64,000 nt of DNA from Arthrobacter sp. H35-D1 (GTDB lineage: Bacteria > Actinomycetota > Actinomycetes > Actinomycetales > Micrococcaceae): positions 446,534-510,533 of the forward strand of contig NZ_JASISP010000001.1 in the NCBI RefSeq assembly GCF_030063185.1. Direction: 5' to 3'. The notes beneath the pieces are model-generated. The model saw only the letters and a list, made by a program, of their open reading frames with translations. It did not search any database and was not told where the DNA came from. Made by a program: the position numbers and the translations under genes. How positions within the stretch are numbered: the first letter of the stretch is position 1; every line of letters begins with the position of its first letter. Shown in pieces: positions 32,702 to 41,781 of the stretch.

Positions 32702-33292
32702 CTACCCGTACGTGTCCCGAGGGCCTCGTCCTTTTACATTGCGGAACCCCTTGCGCCAGCTTGGCGCAGCAGGTCCGAGAACCTGAATTTTCGTGACGAC
32801 ACCACGGCCCAATTCCGTATCAAATTTGGCCAGCAGTGAGGAGGCAAGCAAGCGGAGTTGGGTGGCCCAGCTTGTGGAGTCGCACCTGACATGAAGAGTT
32901 GTGGCTTCAAAACTCTCCGGTTGGCAATGTGCAGCAATTTCAGGTCCCACCAGGGCATCCCACTGCGCCATGACTGAACCCACGGCCAGCGGCGAGCTCC
33001 ACCCACGCTCGGAAATCAGCCGGTTCACTACGTTGCCTAGTCCCAGCGGGTCCCTGCCGCCACCATATTTTGCATCCAGAAATGGTTGCCGCTTGCTTTT
33101 GGGGGCAGTCTTCTCGCCTAGGCGGCTGCGTGGGATTCTCAGTTCTCCGCGACTCTTGGCGATCCTGCGCATGCGGTTCAAGGCCGCTTGGGCGGCATCG
33201 ATTTCTGTTGTGTGATCGCTGGCAGCCGCATTTTTGCGGTGCTTTTCACCGGTCGGATCATCATTTGGCGAGCCAAAAGGCGGCTCACTCAT
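32702..33292 (-). CDS. dciA: DciA: DUF721 helicase-loading protein
   Basis: 196 residues. A basic disordered N-terminus (about 1-80) precedes the DUF721 domain (about 85-175) with WSSPLAVGSVMAQWDALVGP and LHVRCDSTSWATQLRLLA signatures. DciA is the replicative helicase (DnaB) operator in bacteria without DnaC. Its start overlaps the recF stop by eight bases, as in the recF-DUF721-gyrB order of other Actinobacteria. Confidence 0.93.
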   Translation of the reverse strand: MSEPPFGSPNDDPTGEKHRKNAAASDHTTEIDAAQAALNRMRRIAKSRGELRIPRSRLGEKTAPKSKRQPFLDAKYGGGRDPLGLGNVVNRLISERGWSSPLAVGSVMAQWDALVGPEIAAHCQPESFEATTLHVRCDSTSWATQLRLLASSLLAKFDTELGRGVVTKIQVLGPAAPSWRKGFRNVKGRGPRDTYG

Positions 33293-34514
33293 CTGCTGCC
33301 ACGCCGCCGGGAATGACGTGGATGGTTGAGCCGGCCAGCTCCTCGGGAATATCCGCGCCGACTGCCGCAGTCACAAGGACCTGCTCCGCAGACGCAACCA
33401 TCAAGGCCAGCTTCCGGCGTCGCTGTGTGTCCAACTCGGCAAAAACATCGTCAAGGATCAGAATTGGCTGGTTGCCGGCCACATGCTTGTCCTCGTCAAG
33501 AACATGGAAGGCAGCCAGTCGCAACGCCAAAGCAATCGACCAGGACTCCCCGTGGGATGCATAGCCGCGCGCTGGGGCCGTACCCAAGAGCAAATCCAAT
33601 TCGTCCCGGTGCGGACCAGTCAGCGACATGCCCCGCTCCAATTCGCGTGTTCTTGAGCGCAGTAGCTCTGTCCGGTACTTTTCCGTCAATTCGGCCACGG
33701 TGCAAAGCGAAAGGACATCACCGTCTTCTTCACCTCCAACACCTCCAACGACAGATTCGCCGGCAATGTCGGGGGAGGGGCCATCGTGCATCTCCCCTGG
33801 TTCAAGACTGCTGCGATAAACAGCGCGCAAAAGCTTGGATCCGTCGGTGAGCTGTGCATAGGCCTCACCCACGTGGGGGCGTAGGCGGGTGAGCAGGTCC
33901 AGCCGTGCGGCAAGCAACTGTGCCGCTGCTGCAGCCAAATGCTCATCCCAAACATCCAGTGTTGACAGGTTTGCCTCGGACACTCCGGAGCGCGAAAAGT
34001 GCTGCGATCGAGCGGATTTCAGAAGGGCGTTGCGCTGCTTCAGCACCCTGTCATAGTCGCTGCGGGTTCCTGCATGCTTGGGTAACAGCACTACCAGCAA
34101 ATCATCCAGGAAACGACGGCGGTTGCCGGGATCTCCCTTCACCAGGGCCAAGTCTTCCGGTGCGAACAAGACGGTGCGGCAAAGCCCCAAAATATCCCGT
34201 GCCCTCACAGGATTTGCGCGGTTGATGCGCGCACGATTGGCACGGGAAGCGTTGATTTCAACTTCCACCATCACTTTTTGTTCCCCCCGCACCAATTGGG
34301 CCCTGATCAGCGCGCGGTCCGTGCCAAAACGCAGCAAGGGGCCATCCTGGCTGACGCGGTGCGAAGACAGCGTCGACAAGTAGCCAATCGATTCCACAAG
34401 ATTGGTTTTACCCAAGCCATTGGAGCCCACAAGCACCGTCACGCCGGGGGCAAGGGTGAGATCGACTTGGGTGTAACTGCGGAAATCAGTCAGTGAAAGA
34501 TGCTCAAGATACAT
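33285..34514 (-). CDS. recF: recombination protein RecF
   Basis: 409 residues of the SMC-like ATPase that loads RecA at gaps. Walker A is GSNGLGKTN, the signature region is LTGPHRDELD-like, and Walker B is PILILDDVFAELD. An insertion of Asp/Gly/Glu-rich residues (about 235-265, GGVGGEEDGD) makes it slightly longer than the usual 360-400. Start ATG at 34514. It is transcribed with gnd and dnaN upstream. Confidence 0.95.
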   Translation of the reverse strand: MYLEHLSLTDFRSYTQVDLTLAPGVTVLVGSNGLGKTNLVESIGYLSTLSSHRVSQDGPLLRFGTDRALIRAQLVRGEQKVMVEVEINASRANRARINRANPVRARDILGLCRTVLFAPEDLALVKGDPGNRRRFLDDLLVVLLPKHAGTRSDYDRVLKQRNALLKSARSQHFSRSGVSEANLSTLDVWDEHLAAAAAQLLAARLDLLTRLRPHVGEAYAQLTDGSKLLRAVYRSSLEPGEMHDGPSPDIAGESVVGGVGGEEDGDVLSLCTVAELTEKYRTELLRSRTRELERGMSLTGPHRDELDLLLGTAPARGYASHGESWSIALALRLAAFHVLDEDKHVAGNQPILILDDVFAELDTQRRRKLALMVASAEQVLVTAAVGADIPEELAGSTIHVIPGGVAADE

Positions 34515-34535
34515 GGAATTACAGTGTGCCCACGA

Positions 34536-35423
34536 CTAGGAACCTGAAGGTTTTGTGGCGTGACCGCCAAATTGGTGACGCAGCGCAGAAACCATCTTCA
34601 TGGCAGGAGAGTTGTCTTCCCGTGATGAGAATCGGGCAAAAAGTGCAGCCGTGATGGCTGGGGCAGGCACAGCGTTGGCAATGGCTTCCTCCACAGTCCA
34701 ACGCCCTTCGCCGGAATCCTCGACGTAATCGTCGATGGTCTCCAATCCGGGATCTTCATCAAGGGCCTTCACCATGAGGTCAAGCAACCAGGAACGAACA
34801 ACTGTGCCTTTTTGCCATGCTCGGAAGGTACCGGGCAAATCCTGAATGATGTCTTTCTTGGCCAGAAGTTCATAGCCTTCGGCATAAGCCTGCATCAACC
34901 CGTATTCGATGCCATTGTGCACCATCTTGGCGTAGTGGCCGGCGCCAACTCCACCGACATGGACGAAGCTGTCTTCCCGTTCGCCTGCGGGACGAAGGGC
35001 ATCCAAAACAGGCAGCGCCCGTGCCACGTCTTCGGCAGCGCCGCCGGCCATCAAGCCATAGCCGTTTTCCAAGCCCCAAACTCCGCCTGAAACACCAACA
35101 TCCATGAAAGCAATATTCCTGGCACCGAGCATTTCACCGTGCTTTTGGTCCTCAGTGAATCGCGAGTTACCGCCGTCAACCAGCAAATCCCCGGGTTCAA
35201 GCAAAGCGGACAAGGCAGTGATGACGGACTCGGTAATGGGACCAGAGGGCACCATCACCCAGACAAGTCTCGGAGCAGGAATGGCTGCGACCAGTTCCGG
35301 CAGGGAAGGGACATCGGTGACATCGGGATTCTGATCAAATCCCGTCACGTCAATGTTTGCTGCCCGCAGTCGCTCCCTCATGTTGAAGCCCATTTTTCCA
35401 AGTCCTACAAGGCCAATATGCAC
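34536..35423 (-). CDS. gnd: 6-phosphogluconate dehydrogenase (decarboxylating), short form
   Basis: 295 residues. The Rossmann motif GLGKMGFNM starts the NADP domain; substrate motifs GVSGGVWGLENGYGLMAGG and the lysine/asparagine in HYAKMVHNGIEYG follow. This is the short (about 300-residue) NAD-type enzyme of the oxidative pentose phosphate pathway, placed between dnaN and recF exactly as in Streptomyces and Arthrobacter relatives. It has no evident functional link to replication, only position. Confidence 0.93.
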   Translation of the reverse strand: MHIGLVGLGKMGFNMRERLRAANIDVTGFDQNPDVTDVPSLPELVAAIPAPRLVWVMVPSGPITESVITALSALLEPGDLLVDGGNSRFTEDQKHGEMLGARNIAFMDVGVSGGVWGLENGYGLMAGGAAEDVARALPVLDALRPAGEREDSFVHVGGVGAGHYAKMVHNGIEYGLMQAYAEGYELLAKKDIIQDLPGTFRAWQKGTVVRSWLLDLMVKALDEDPGLETIDDYVEDSGEGRWTVEEAIANAVPAPAITAALFARFSSREDNSPAMKMVSALRHQFGGHATKPSGS

Positions 35424-35494
35424 GTTCGTATCTCTCTTCCGTGGGCTGGTTGGTGGCAGGACATACCACCGGGTTTGGCGGCGTAGGTGGAGAC

Positions 35495-36619
35495 TTATTG
35501 GCTGGGCAGCCTCACCGGCATGACCAGGTAGCGATACTCATCCCGACGTTCACCATCGATGTCGTCCTGCGCGCAAAGCATGGCCGGTTTTGGGGCAGAG
35601 GTGAATGAGAAGCGCACATACTTGCTGTCAAAGGCGCTCAAGCCTTCGCTGAGATAGTGCGGATTAAAAGCTACGGTAATTTCATCGCCGACCAGAGTAG
35701 CGTCCAGGTTTTCAGAAGCCTGTGCATCTTCACCAGTGCCGGCGTCCAAGGTTAGCTGGCCATCCGTGAAGATCAAACGAACCGGAGTGTTGCGTTCGGC
35801 GACCAAAGAAACCCGGCGCACTGCTTCGGCCAGGGAAGTGGTCTCCACCGTTGCATGGATGGGCGTGGTGTCAGGGAACAGGGAGCGGATCTTGGGGTAA
35901 TCGCCGTCTACCAACAGTGATGTGGTTCGGCGGCCACCACTTTCAAAGCCAATGAGCTCATTGTTCTCAGAAAGGGCGATGTTGATGTTGCCTGAACTGC
36001 CCAGTGACTTGGCCACTTCGCTTAGTGTTTTGGCCTTGACCAGAGCGCCTGTGGAAATGTTGGCATTGGTGGGATTCCACCTGATTTCCCGCAGTGCCAA
36101 GCGGTATCTGTCCGTGGCCAACAAAGTGATGAGGTCACCTTCAATTTCCATTTTCACACCAGTGAGAATGGGCAAAGTGTCGTCTTTGCTGGCGGCAATG
36201 ATGACTTGGGATACTGCCTGCGCGAAAGCTTCGCCGTCAACAGTTCCACTGAGTTCAGGCAAGGCTGGAAGTTCGGGGTAGTCGTTGACAGGCATGGTGG
36301 CCAAATGAAAGCGGCTGCTCCGGCACGTCAACGTGACTTTGCTTCCGTCGGTTTCTACATCCACCGGTGCAGCGGGCAGACTGCGGCAAATATCTGCCAT
36401 CAAACGGCCGGAGACCAGGACGCTTCCTTCTTCGGAAATGTCAGCTGGAATTTGCAGGCGCGCCGAGATTTCATAATCAAAGCTGGAGAGGCTCAGTGTT
36501 CCTGCTTCAGCTTTGAACATCAGGCCTGAAAGCACTGGCACTGGAGGGCGTGGTGACAAGGAACGCGCGGCCCAGCTGACTGCTTCGGTCAGAACATCCC
36601 GTTCGACTCGGAACTTCAC
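35495..36619 (-). CDS. dnaN: DNA polymerase III beta clamp
   Basis: 374 residues forming the three-domain sliding clamp. Family blocks include VSWAARSLSPRPPVPVLSG near the start, LPALPELSGTVDGEAF in domain 2, and the C-terminal YRYLVMPVRL end that builds the protein-binding cleft. GTG 36619 (VKFRVERDVL) is the normal start; the frame extends to 36697 with unlikely residues. It follows the dnaA-dnaN part of oriC. Confidence 0.96.
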   Translation of the reverse strand: MKFRVERDVLTEAVSWAARSLSPRPPVPVLSGLMFKAEAGTLSLSSFDYEISARLQIPADISEEGSVLVSGRLMADICRSLPAAPVDVETDGSKVTLTCRSSRFHLATMPVNDYPELPALPELSGTVDGEAFAQAVSQVIIAASKDDTLPILTGVKMEIEGDLITLLATDRYRLALREIRWNPTNANISTGALVKAKTLSEVAKSLGSSGNINIALSENNELIGFESGGRRTTSLLVDGDYPKIRSLFPDTTPIHATVETTSLAEAVRRVSLVAERNTPVRLIFTDGQLTLDAGTGEDAQASENLDATLVGDEITVAFNPHYLSEGLSAFDSKYVRFSFTSAPKPAMLCAQDDIDGERRDEYRYLVMPVRLPSQ

Positions 36620-37077
36620 GGAAGGGTGCCGCCTTTCATGGTGCGAAAAAGTTGATTGATGCTTTTGATCTTTGTTCCCAGCGTAGGCAGGGAGCAAGGG
36701 TGGAATTACATGCTTGCAGACAGCTTAGCCCCTTGGCCAACCCATTTGGGCATCGGAGTTGATGATCGAGAGGACGTCGGAAGGGCAAAGGAAAATGTTG
36801 TTTGAAATGCATATTTCTTGTAGTTAGTAGTGTTAATAAGTCCTGTGGATACTGTGGATAAGTCCGCTGGGCCACGTGGTTGCACCAAATTTGCCTGTGT
36901 GCAGTTTGTGAGGCTGCGTCGGGTGGGGCTGTGAGGATCAGGGGAGAACTTTTTTGCCGGATTTATTGGTCCACAGGGACTGTGGGGTTTATCCGCAGGG
37001 AAAGTGTAGTTGTACACCTCTCCATCCACAGTTTTATCCACAGCTGCTAGTTCCAAGAATTTTCGCCGCTGCGCGGA
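36620..37077. other. oriC: oriC, dnaA-dnaN segment
   Basis: A 458-base gap between dnaA and dnaN. DnaA boxes: perfect TTATCCACA at 36853-36861 (-) and 37034-37042 (+). One-mismatch copies are at 36844-36852 (-), 36967-36975, 36989-36997 and 37010-37018. A clearly AT-rich stretch at about 36786-36842 is a candidate unwinding element next to the 36844-36861 boxes. This is the standard actinobacterial origin position. Confidence 0.85.
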
Positions 37078-38607
37078 CTAACCTTCACGCTGCTGCTGCT
37101 TGATCTTGTTGGTCAACTCGGTGACCTGGTTGTAGATGGCACGACGTTCTGCCATCAGTTCGCGAATCTTTCTGTCTGCGTGCATGACAGTTGTGTGGTC
37201 CCTGCCGCCAAACTCCTGGCCAATCTTGGGCAGGGACATGTCCGTCAGCTCGCGGCACAGGTACATGGCAATCTGTCGTGCAGTTACCAGGGTTCGCGTA
37301 CGGGATTTGCTGCACAGCTCCTCCAAGGAAATATTGAAGTAGGCCGCCGTCTGTCCAAGAATGGCGGTCGAGGTGATCTCTTGTGCGCCGTCGTCAGTGA
37401 TGAGGTCCTTCAACACGAGTTCAGCCAAGCCGACGTCGACCGGTTGACGGTTCAAGCTGGCGAAGGCCGTGACACGAATCAACGCACCCTCAAGCTCACG
37501 AATATTGGTGGAAATTTTCGAGGCAATGTATTCAAGGGCATCATCCGGGGCGGAAAGGCCTTCCCCGATGGCCTTCTTGCGCAAAATGGCGATGCGCGTC
37601 TCGAGCTCGGGAGGTTGCACATCCGTGAGCAAACCCCACTCAAATCGTGAACGCATGCGTTCTTCAAAACCCTGCAGCCGCTTGGGAGGAAGATCGGAGG
37701 TGATCACAACCTGCTTGTTGTGGTTGTGAAGAGCATTGAACGTGTGGAAGAACTCTTCTTGGGTGGCGTCCTTGTTTGCCAGGAATTGGATGTCGTCAAT
37801 GAGCAGGATGTCCACATTGCGGTACAGCTGCTTAAAACTGGCGCCTTCATCATCTCGGATGGAGTTGATGAAATCATTGGTGAACTCTTCAGAATTTACG
37901 TAACGCACCCGGATGCCCGTGTACAGGCGGCGGGCATAGTGCCCAATGGCGTGCAGCAGATGGGTTTTACCCAGGCCGGAATCGCCGTAAATGAATAGGG
38001 GGTTGTACGCCTTGGCGGGTGCTTCGGCGACAGCCACCGCTGCTGCATGGGCAAAACGGTTGGAGGAGCCAATCACAAAGGAGTCAAAAACGTACTTTGG
38101 GTTGAGCCGACCAAACTCGTGGGAAGTGCTGGGCAGCGTCGGCGATGGCTTGGACGGCTGATCGATCCTGTCATTGTGGCTTAGCCGGCCAATACGTTCG
38201 TTGCGGTCAATGCGGTCAGCACGTTCTTTGTGGTCGCTACGGTCGCTATGCTCGGCACGCTCACCGCGATCGTTATTGTCGCCACGCTCGGGGCGGACCG
38301 TGGCCGGCACAGGCTCTTCTTCCTTGGCCGGGGGCACCAGATCTGCGTTGACGCTGAAGGCGCAGCTGATTTCCTCTGAAAATACTTGGACCAACGCGTC
38401 ATTCAAAGCCTTGTTGAGCTGATTCTGGAGGACCTCCCGGGTGAGCTCATTGGGAACAGCCACCAAAAGAGTATTTCCAATGAGGCCCTGGGGCTGTGTG
38501 AGAACAACGAAACCGCGCTGGCGCGGGGAAACACGCTCATCCTGCTCAAGAATCCTGATGACTCGCCGCCAGGAGCTACCAACGTCATTGAAATCTTCAG
38601 CGCTCAT
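37078..38607 (-). CDS. dnaA: chromosomal replication initiator DnaA
   Basis: 509 residues. Domain I is about 1-85. Domain II is a long polar linker (about 95-165) dominated by Asp-Arg and Glu-Arg pairs (DRSDHKERADRIDRNERIGR). Domain III is the AAA+ core with Walker A GDSGLGKTH and Walker B ILLIDDIQFL. Domain IV has the DNA-binding signature GGRDHTTVMHADRKI. ATG 38607 (MSAEDFNDVG) is chosen; the open frame extends to 38664. Flanked by DnaA boxes on both sides, suggesting autoregulation. Confidence 0.96.
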   Translation of the reverse strand: MSAEDFNDVGSSWRRVIRILEQDERVSPRQRGFVVLTQPQGLIGNTLLVAVPNELTREVLQNQLNKALNDALVQVFSEEISCAFSVNADLVPPAKEEEPVPATVRPERGDNNDRGERAEHSDRSDHKERADRIDRNERIGRLSHNDRIDQPSKPSPTLPSTSHEFGRLNPKYVFDSFVIGSSNRFAHAAAVAVAEAPAKAYNPLFIYGDSGLGKTHLLHAIGHYARRLYTGIRVRYVNSEEFTNDFINSIRDDEGASFKQLYRNVDILLIDDIQFLANKDATQEEFFHTFNALHNHNKQVVITSDLPPKRLQGFEERMRSRFEWGLLTDVQPPELETRIAILRKKAIGEGLSAPDDALEYIASKISTNIRELEGALIRVTAFASLNRQPVDVGLAELVLKDLITDDGAQEITSTAILGQTAAYFNISLEELCSKSRTRTLVTARQIAMYLCRELTDMSLPKIGQEFGGRDHTTVMHADRKIRELMAERRAIYNQVTELTNKIKQQQREG

Positions 38608-39174
38608 TGATCGATCCGTCCTTGTCTTCGGCTGGTTTGCCGAAATGCCTCTGTTTGCGTGCATGCCACATATGACTTCCGCTACACATTGCGGATGTGT
38701 TGTGCGCCCGTGTTGATGGGCATCCGATCGGGGTAATCCACAGAGTTATACACATCCGTGGATAACTTGCCACGGGCCAAGCCTAGAGGATGAAAACGTC
38801 AGAAGATAGCGAGGGAAACTGCTTGTGGATAAATGTCACAAGCATGCCCGTGCTTGACTGTCGTCCACAGACTTTGACCCCCAGGTTGTACACAGCTGTG
38901 GAAGAGTACGGATTGTGCCGTGATCCCTTTCCGTCGGGGAGGCAGTAGTGAAGAAAAGGGACGAACTGCCGTTCTGCACTGGATGTCCCCGTTTGACTGC
39001 AGCACCTTGGATGACCTAACGTTGTGAAGTCCCATGTGTCTGCTTTGCGCTCGTGCGTGCACTTCTAGTAATTGGGAAGTGATCCGAGCAGGCATCCATT
39101 TACTTAGCGTCGACCCCTTTCTCACCTGTTAGCTACGGGCAAGGCGCATCTTTTATTGTCTTGGAGTAACTACC
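38608..39174. other. oriC: oriC, rpmH-dnaA segment and divergent promoters
   Basis: A 567-base gap between divergent dnaA and rpmH. DnaA boxes: 38746-38754 (+, TTATACACA), 38824-38832 (-, TTATCCACA) and 38886-38894 (+, TTGTACACA). One-mismatch copies are at 38734-38742, 38757-38765 and 38861-38869. It also carries the dnaA and rpmH promoters, which I could not place exactly. The leftward and rightward genes diverge from here, consistent with the replication origin. Confidence 0.82.
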
Positions 39175-39312
39175 GTGAGCAAGCGGACTTTTCAGCCGAA
39201 CAACCGCCGTCGTGCCAAGAAGCACGGCTTCCGTCTGCGCATGCGCACCCGTGCCGGCCGCGCCATCCTGGCAGCACGTCGCACCAAGGGTCGCATAGAG
39301 CTGTCGGCCTAA
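39175..39312 (+). CDS. rpmH: 50S ribosomal protein L34
   Basis: A 45-residue protein beginning [20 protein letters not shown] and ending [10 protein letters not shown], the full L34 sequence. It is very basic, as expected. Start is GTG 39175, preceded by GGAG at 39162-39165. First gene of the rpmH-rnpA-yidD-yidC-jag-rsmG set leading away from oriC. Confidence 0.97.
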   Translation: MSKRTFQPNNRRRAKKHGFRLRMRTRAGRAILAARRTKGRIELSA

Positions 39313-39367
39313 ACAAAAACTGCTTGACGATTCGTCGAGCCTTAGTGAAGTAGCGGATGATCGCAGG

Positions 39368-39793
39368 GTGCTAGCCACCAAGAATAGAATGCGGACTTCC
39401 GCCAACTTCTCACATACTGTTCGTTCCGGCGTCCGCAATGGACGCCGGAACTTAGTGTTATATATGGTGTCCACTTCTTCGGATGCACCCAGCCAAATCG
39501 GGTTCATCGTGGCGAAGACTGTTGGGAACGCTGTGACCCGCAATCTCGTTAAGAGGAGACTGAGGGAGATTGTTGTCGAAACAGTCAAGCAGCATCCCTA
39601 TGGGATGAATGTCGTGGTGCGGGCCCTGCCCGTTTCCGCACACGCTTCCTTCAGTGACCTTGTCACGGACTATCGCAAGGCATTTTCCACTGCTTCATCC
39701 CGCATGCAGGGAAAAGTGGGAGACTCTTCGCCGCTGACACTGGCACCTGCAGTAGACAAGGTTCGCGTGTCTAAAGGAGATGATGCTTTGTGA
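39368..39793 (+). CDS. rnpA: ribonuclease P protein component
   Basis: 141 residues of the protein subunit that helps the RNase P RNA cut tRNA 5' ends. The RNR signature is in NAVTRNLVKRRLREIV, and the N-terminal substrate site is in RMRTSANFSHTVRSG. GTG 39368 start; it ends overlapping the yidD start by four bases (GTGA). A C-terminal extension of about 25 residues is not conserved in short family members. Confidence 0.94.
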   Translation: MLATKNRMRTSANFSHTVRSGVRNGRRNLVLYMVSTSSDAPSQIGFIVAKTVGNAVTRNLVKRRLREIVVETVKQHPYGMNVVVRALPVSAHASFSDLVTDYRKAFSTASSRMQGKVGDSSPLTLAPAVDKVRVSKGDDAL

Positions 39794-40185
39794 GCCCCTC
39801 ACAAACCCAACGGCGTGCTTCCAAGTGGCTCGCCGCCGTCGCGCGTTTTCTTTGGCATCTTCCCAGCAACATACTTATTATCGTTTTAAAACTGTACCGG
39901 CGCGTCATCTCACCCATGTATGGGCAGGTGTGCCGGTTTTTTCCGTCATGTTCGGCTTATGCTTTGGAAGCCGTGACTGTTCACGGCGCTGTCAAGGGCA
40001 CTTGGATGGCTGCGCGCAGGGTTGTGCGCTGCCATCCCTGGAGCTCGGGAGGCTTGGACCCTGTTCCCACGCCGGCCCACGCTGATTGGGATGATCCATC
40101 CACTGTGCCTTTGATTGTCCAGCTGAATCACCCGGATGTATTTCTGGCTAAACAACAGGAAACGCAAAGTCGCGACGCGGCTTGA
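39790..40185 (+). CDS. yidD: membrane protein insertion efficiency factor YidD
   Basis: 131 residues with the YidD motif YRRVISPMYGQVCRFFPSCS and YALEAV, plus an amphipathic N-terminal helix that binds the membrane. It assists YidC-dependent insertion. Overlaps rnpA by four bases and is 18 bases before yidC. The tail beyond residue 100 is variable. Confidence 0.93.
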   Translation: MSPSQTQRRASKWLAAVARFLWHLPSNILIIVLKLYRRVISPMYGQVCRFFPSCSAYALEAVTVHGAVKGTWMAARRVVRCHPWSSGGLDPVPTPAHADWDDPSTVPLIVQLNHPDVFLAKQQETQSRDAA

Positions 40186-40203
40186 GGAGATAGATAGAGA
40201 AAT

Positions 40204-41169
40204 ATGGGCTTCTTCAATACAATTCTGTTCCCCTTCAAGTGGATCGTCTCATGGATCATGGTTACCTTCCATGATGTGCTGAGCTTCCTGGGAATGGATC
40301 CCGTTTCCGGCATCACCTGGACACTGTCCATCATCGGACTGGTGCTGGTGATCCGTGCCGCGTTGATTCCTGTTTTTGTGAAGCAGATCAAGGCCCAGCG
40401 TGGCATGCAGGCATTGCAGCCGGACATGAAGAAGTTGCAGGCCAAGTACAAGGGCAAGACCGACCAGCTCTCCCGCCAAGCCATGGGCCAGGAACAGATG
40501 GCGCTGTACAAGGAACACGGTACCAACCCGTTCTCCGCGTGCCTGCCCATGCTGATTCAGATGCCGTTCTTCTTCTCCCTGTTCCAGGTGCTTTCTGGAG
40601 TCTCCAAGGCTGCAAGCAATGGCACCACCATTGGGGCCATGAGTGCTGAGCAGGTCATGCAGTTCGACAACGCCACTATCTTTGGTGCCCAGCTCTCTGA
40701 CGCGCTCCTGCCCTCATTCCAGGGCGGGAATCTAACTTTCGCCATTGCGACGCTGTCGATTGTCATGATCCTTGCAATGATTGCCTCGCAGTTCATCACG
40801 CAGAAGCAGATCATGTCCAAGAACATGTCGGAAGAGGCCATGCAAGGCCCATTCATGAAGCAGCAGAAGATGATGCTGTATGTGCTGCCTTTGGTCTTCG
40901 GTATTGGCGGTATCAACTTCCCCATCGGTGTGTTGATCTACTGGACAACTACCAACCTGTGGACCATGGGACAGCAGTTCTTCGTCATTCGACGCATGCC
41001 CACGCCGGGATCACCGGCTTATAGGGAATACCAGAAGCGCCGCGAGGCCAAGGGTTTGCCGCTGTTGGGGACTTCCAAGAAGAAGACCGAAGAAGAAGCT
41101 GTCGAAGTGATTCCTGAACCCAAGATCCAGCGGGTCCAGCCACAACGTAAGAACAGGAAGAAGAGATAA
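40204..41169 (+). CDS. yidC: membrane protein insertase YidC
   Basis: 321 residues with the five-helix YidC/Oxa1 core. There is a first helix at about 10-35, a cytoplasmic coiled hairpin with QRGMQALQPDMKKLQAKYKG, then NPFSACLPMLIQMPFFFSL and later helices, and a basic C-terminal tail ending RKNRKKR. No lipobox is seen. It inserts membrane proteins with or without SecYEG. The stop TAA overlaps the ATG of jag by one base. Confidence 0.96.
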   Translation: MGFFNTILFPFKWIVSWIMVTFHDVLSFLGMDPVSGITWTLSIIGLVLVIRAALIPVFVKQIKAQRGMQALQPDMKKLQAKYKGKTDQLSRQAMGQEQMALYKEHGTNPFSACLPMLIQMPFFFSLFQVLSGVSKAASNGTTIGAMSAEQVMQFDNATIFGAQLSDALLPSFQGGNLTFAIATLSIVMILAMIASQFITQKQIMSKNMSEEAMQGPFMKQQKMMLYVLPLVFGIGGINFPIGVLIYWTTTNLWTMGQQFFVIRRMPTPGSPAYREYQKRREAKGLPLLGTSKKKTEEEAVEVIPEPKIQRVQPQRKNRKKR

Positions 41170-41696
41170 TGTCTGAAGAAACGCAGATTGTCCCTGAGGA
41201 AGAAACCGTCCCTGCGGGTACTGGTGTCAGCCGTTTGGAAGAGGAAGGCGACATTGCAGCCGACTACCTTGAAGAGCTTCTGGATATTGCCGATATCGAT
41301 GGGGATATTGACATTGAAGTGCGAAATGGTCGCACGTACATTTCCATCGTTGCCGACGAGGAATCCGGCTCATTGCAAGGGCTTGTCGGCCAAGATGGTG
41401 AAGTTCTCGAAGCACTCCAGGAATTGACGCGCTTGAGCGTCCTCTCTGCCACGGACAGCCGGTCACGGTTGGTGCTGGACATTTCCGGGTACCGTGATCG
41501 CCGCAATGTAGAACTGGCCAAGATTGCCCAGGATGCGGCCGAAGAGATCAAGGCTGGGAGCGATTCCGTGGCACTGGATCCCATGGGTGCCTATGAGCGA
41601 AAAATTGTTCACGACACGATTGCTGAATTGGGCCTTGAGTCCGAATCGGAGGGTGAAGGCCCCAAGCGTCACATTGTGGTGACAGCCGCCCACTAG
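41169..41696 (+). CDS. jag: KH-R3H RNA-binding protein (Jag/KhpB)
   Basis: 175 residues. An acidic N-terminus (about 1-30) precedes a KH-like domain (about 35-110; GLVGQDGEVLEALQELTRL) and an R3H domain (about 115-170) with LDPMGAYERKIVHDTIAEL and the closing KRHIVV. Jag/KhpB binds RNA and links to cell elongation control in other Gram-positives. Start overlaps yidC (TAATG). Confidence 0.94.
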   Translation: MSEETQIVPEEETVPAGTGVSRLEEEGDIAADYLEELLDIADIDGDIDIEVRNGRTYISIVADEESGSLQGLVGQDGEVLEALQELTRLSVLSATDSRSRLVLDISGYRDRRNVELAKIAQDAAEEIKAGSDSVALDPMGAYERKIVHDTIAELGLESESEGEGPKRHIVVTAAH

Positions 41697-41725
41697 GGGC
41701 GGCTGCAAAGAGAGTTTCCAAATGG

Positions 41726-41757
41726 TCCCGGCTACTGCCTGATGGTAGTGGCCGGGA
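41726..41757 (+). other. stable hairpin upstream of rsmG
   Basis: TCCCGGCTACTGCC pairs with GGTAGTGGCCGGGA through a stem of about 14 pairs including G-U pairs. It lies between jag and rsmG and has no T run, so it could be a processing or partial attenuation site rather than a classical terminator. Confidence 0.5.
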
Positions 41758-41781
41758 ACTGGAGTTTAGAGGACACAAATA

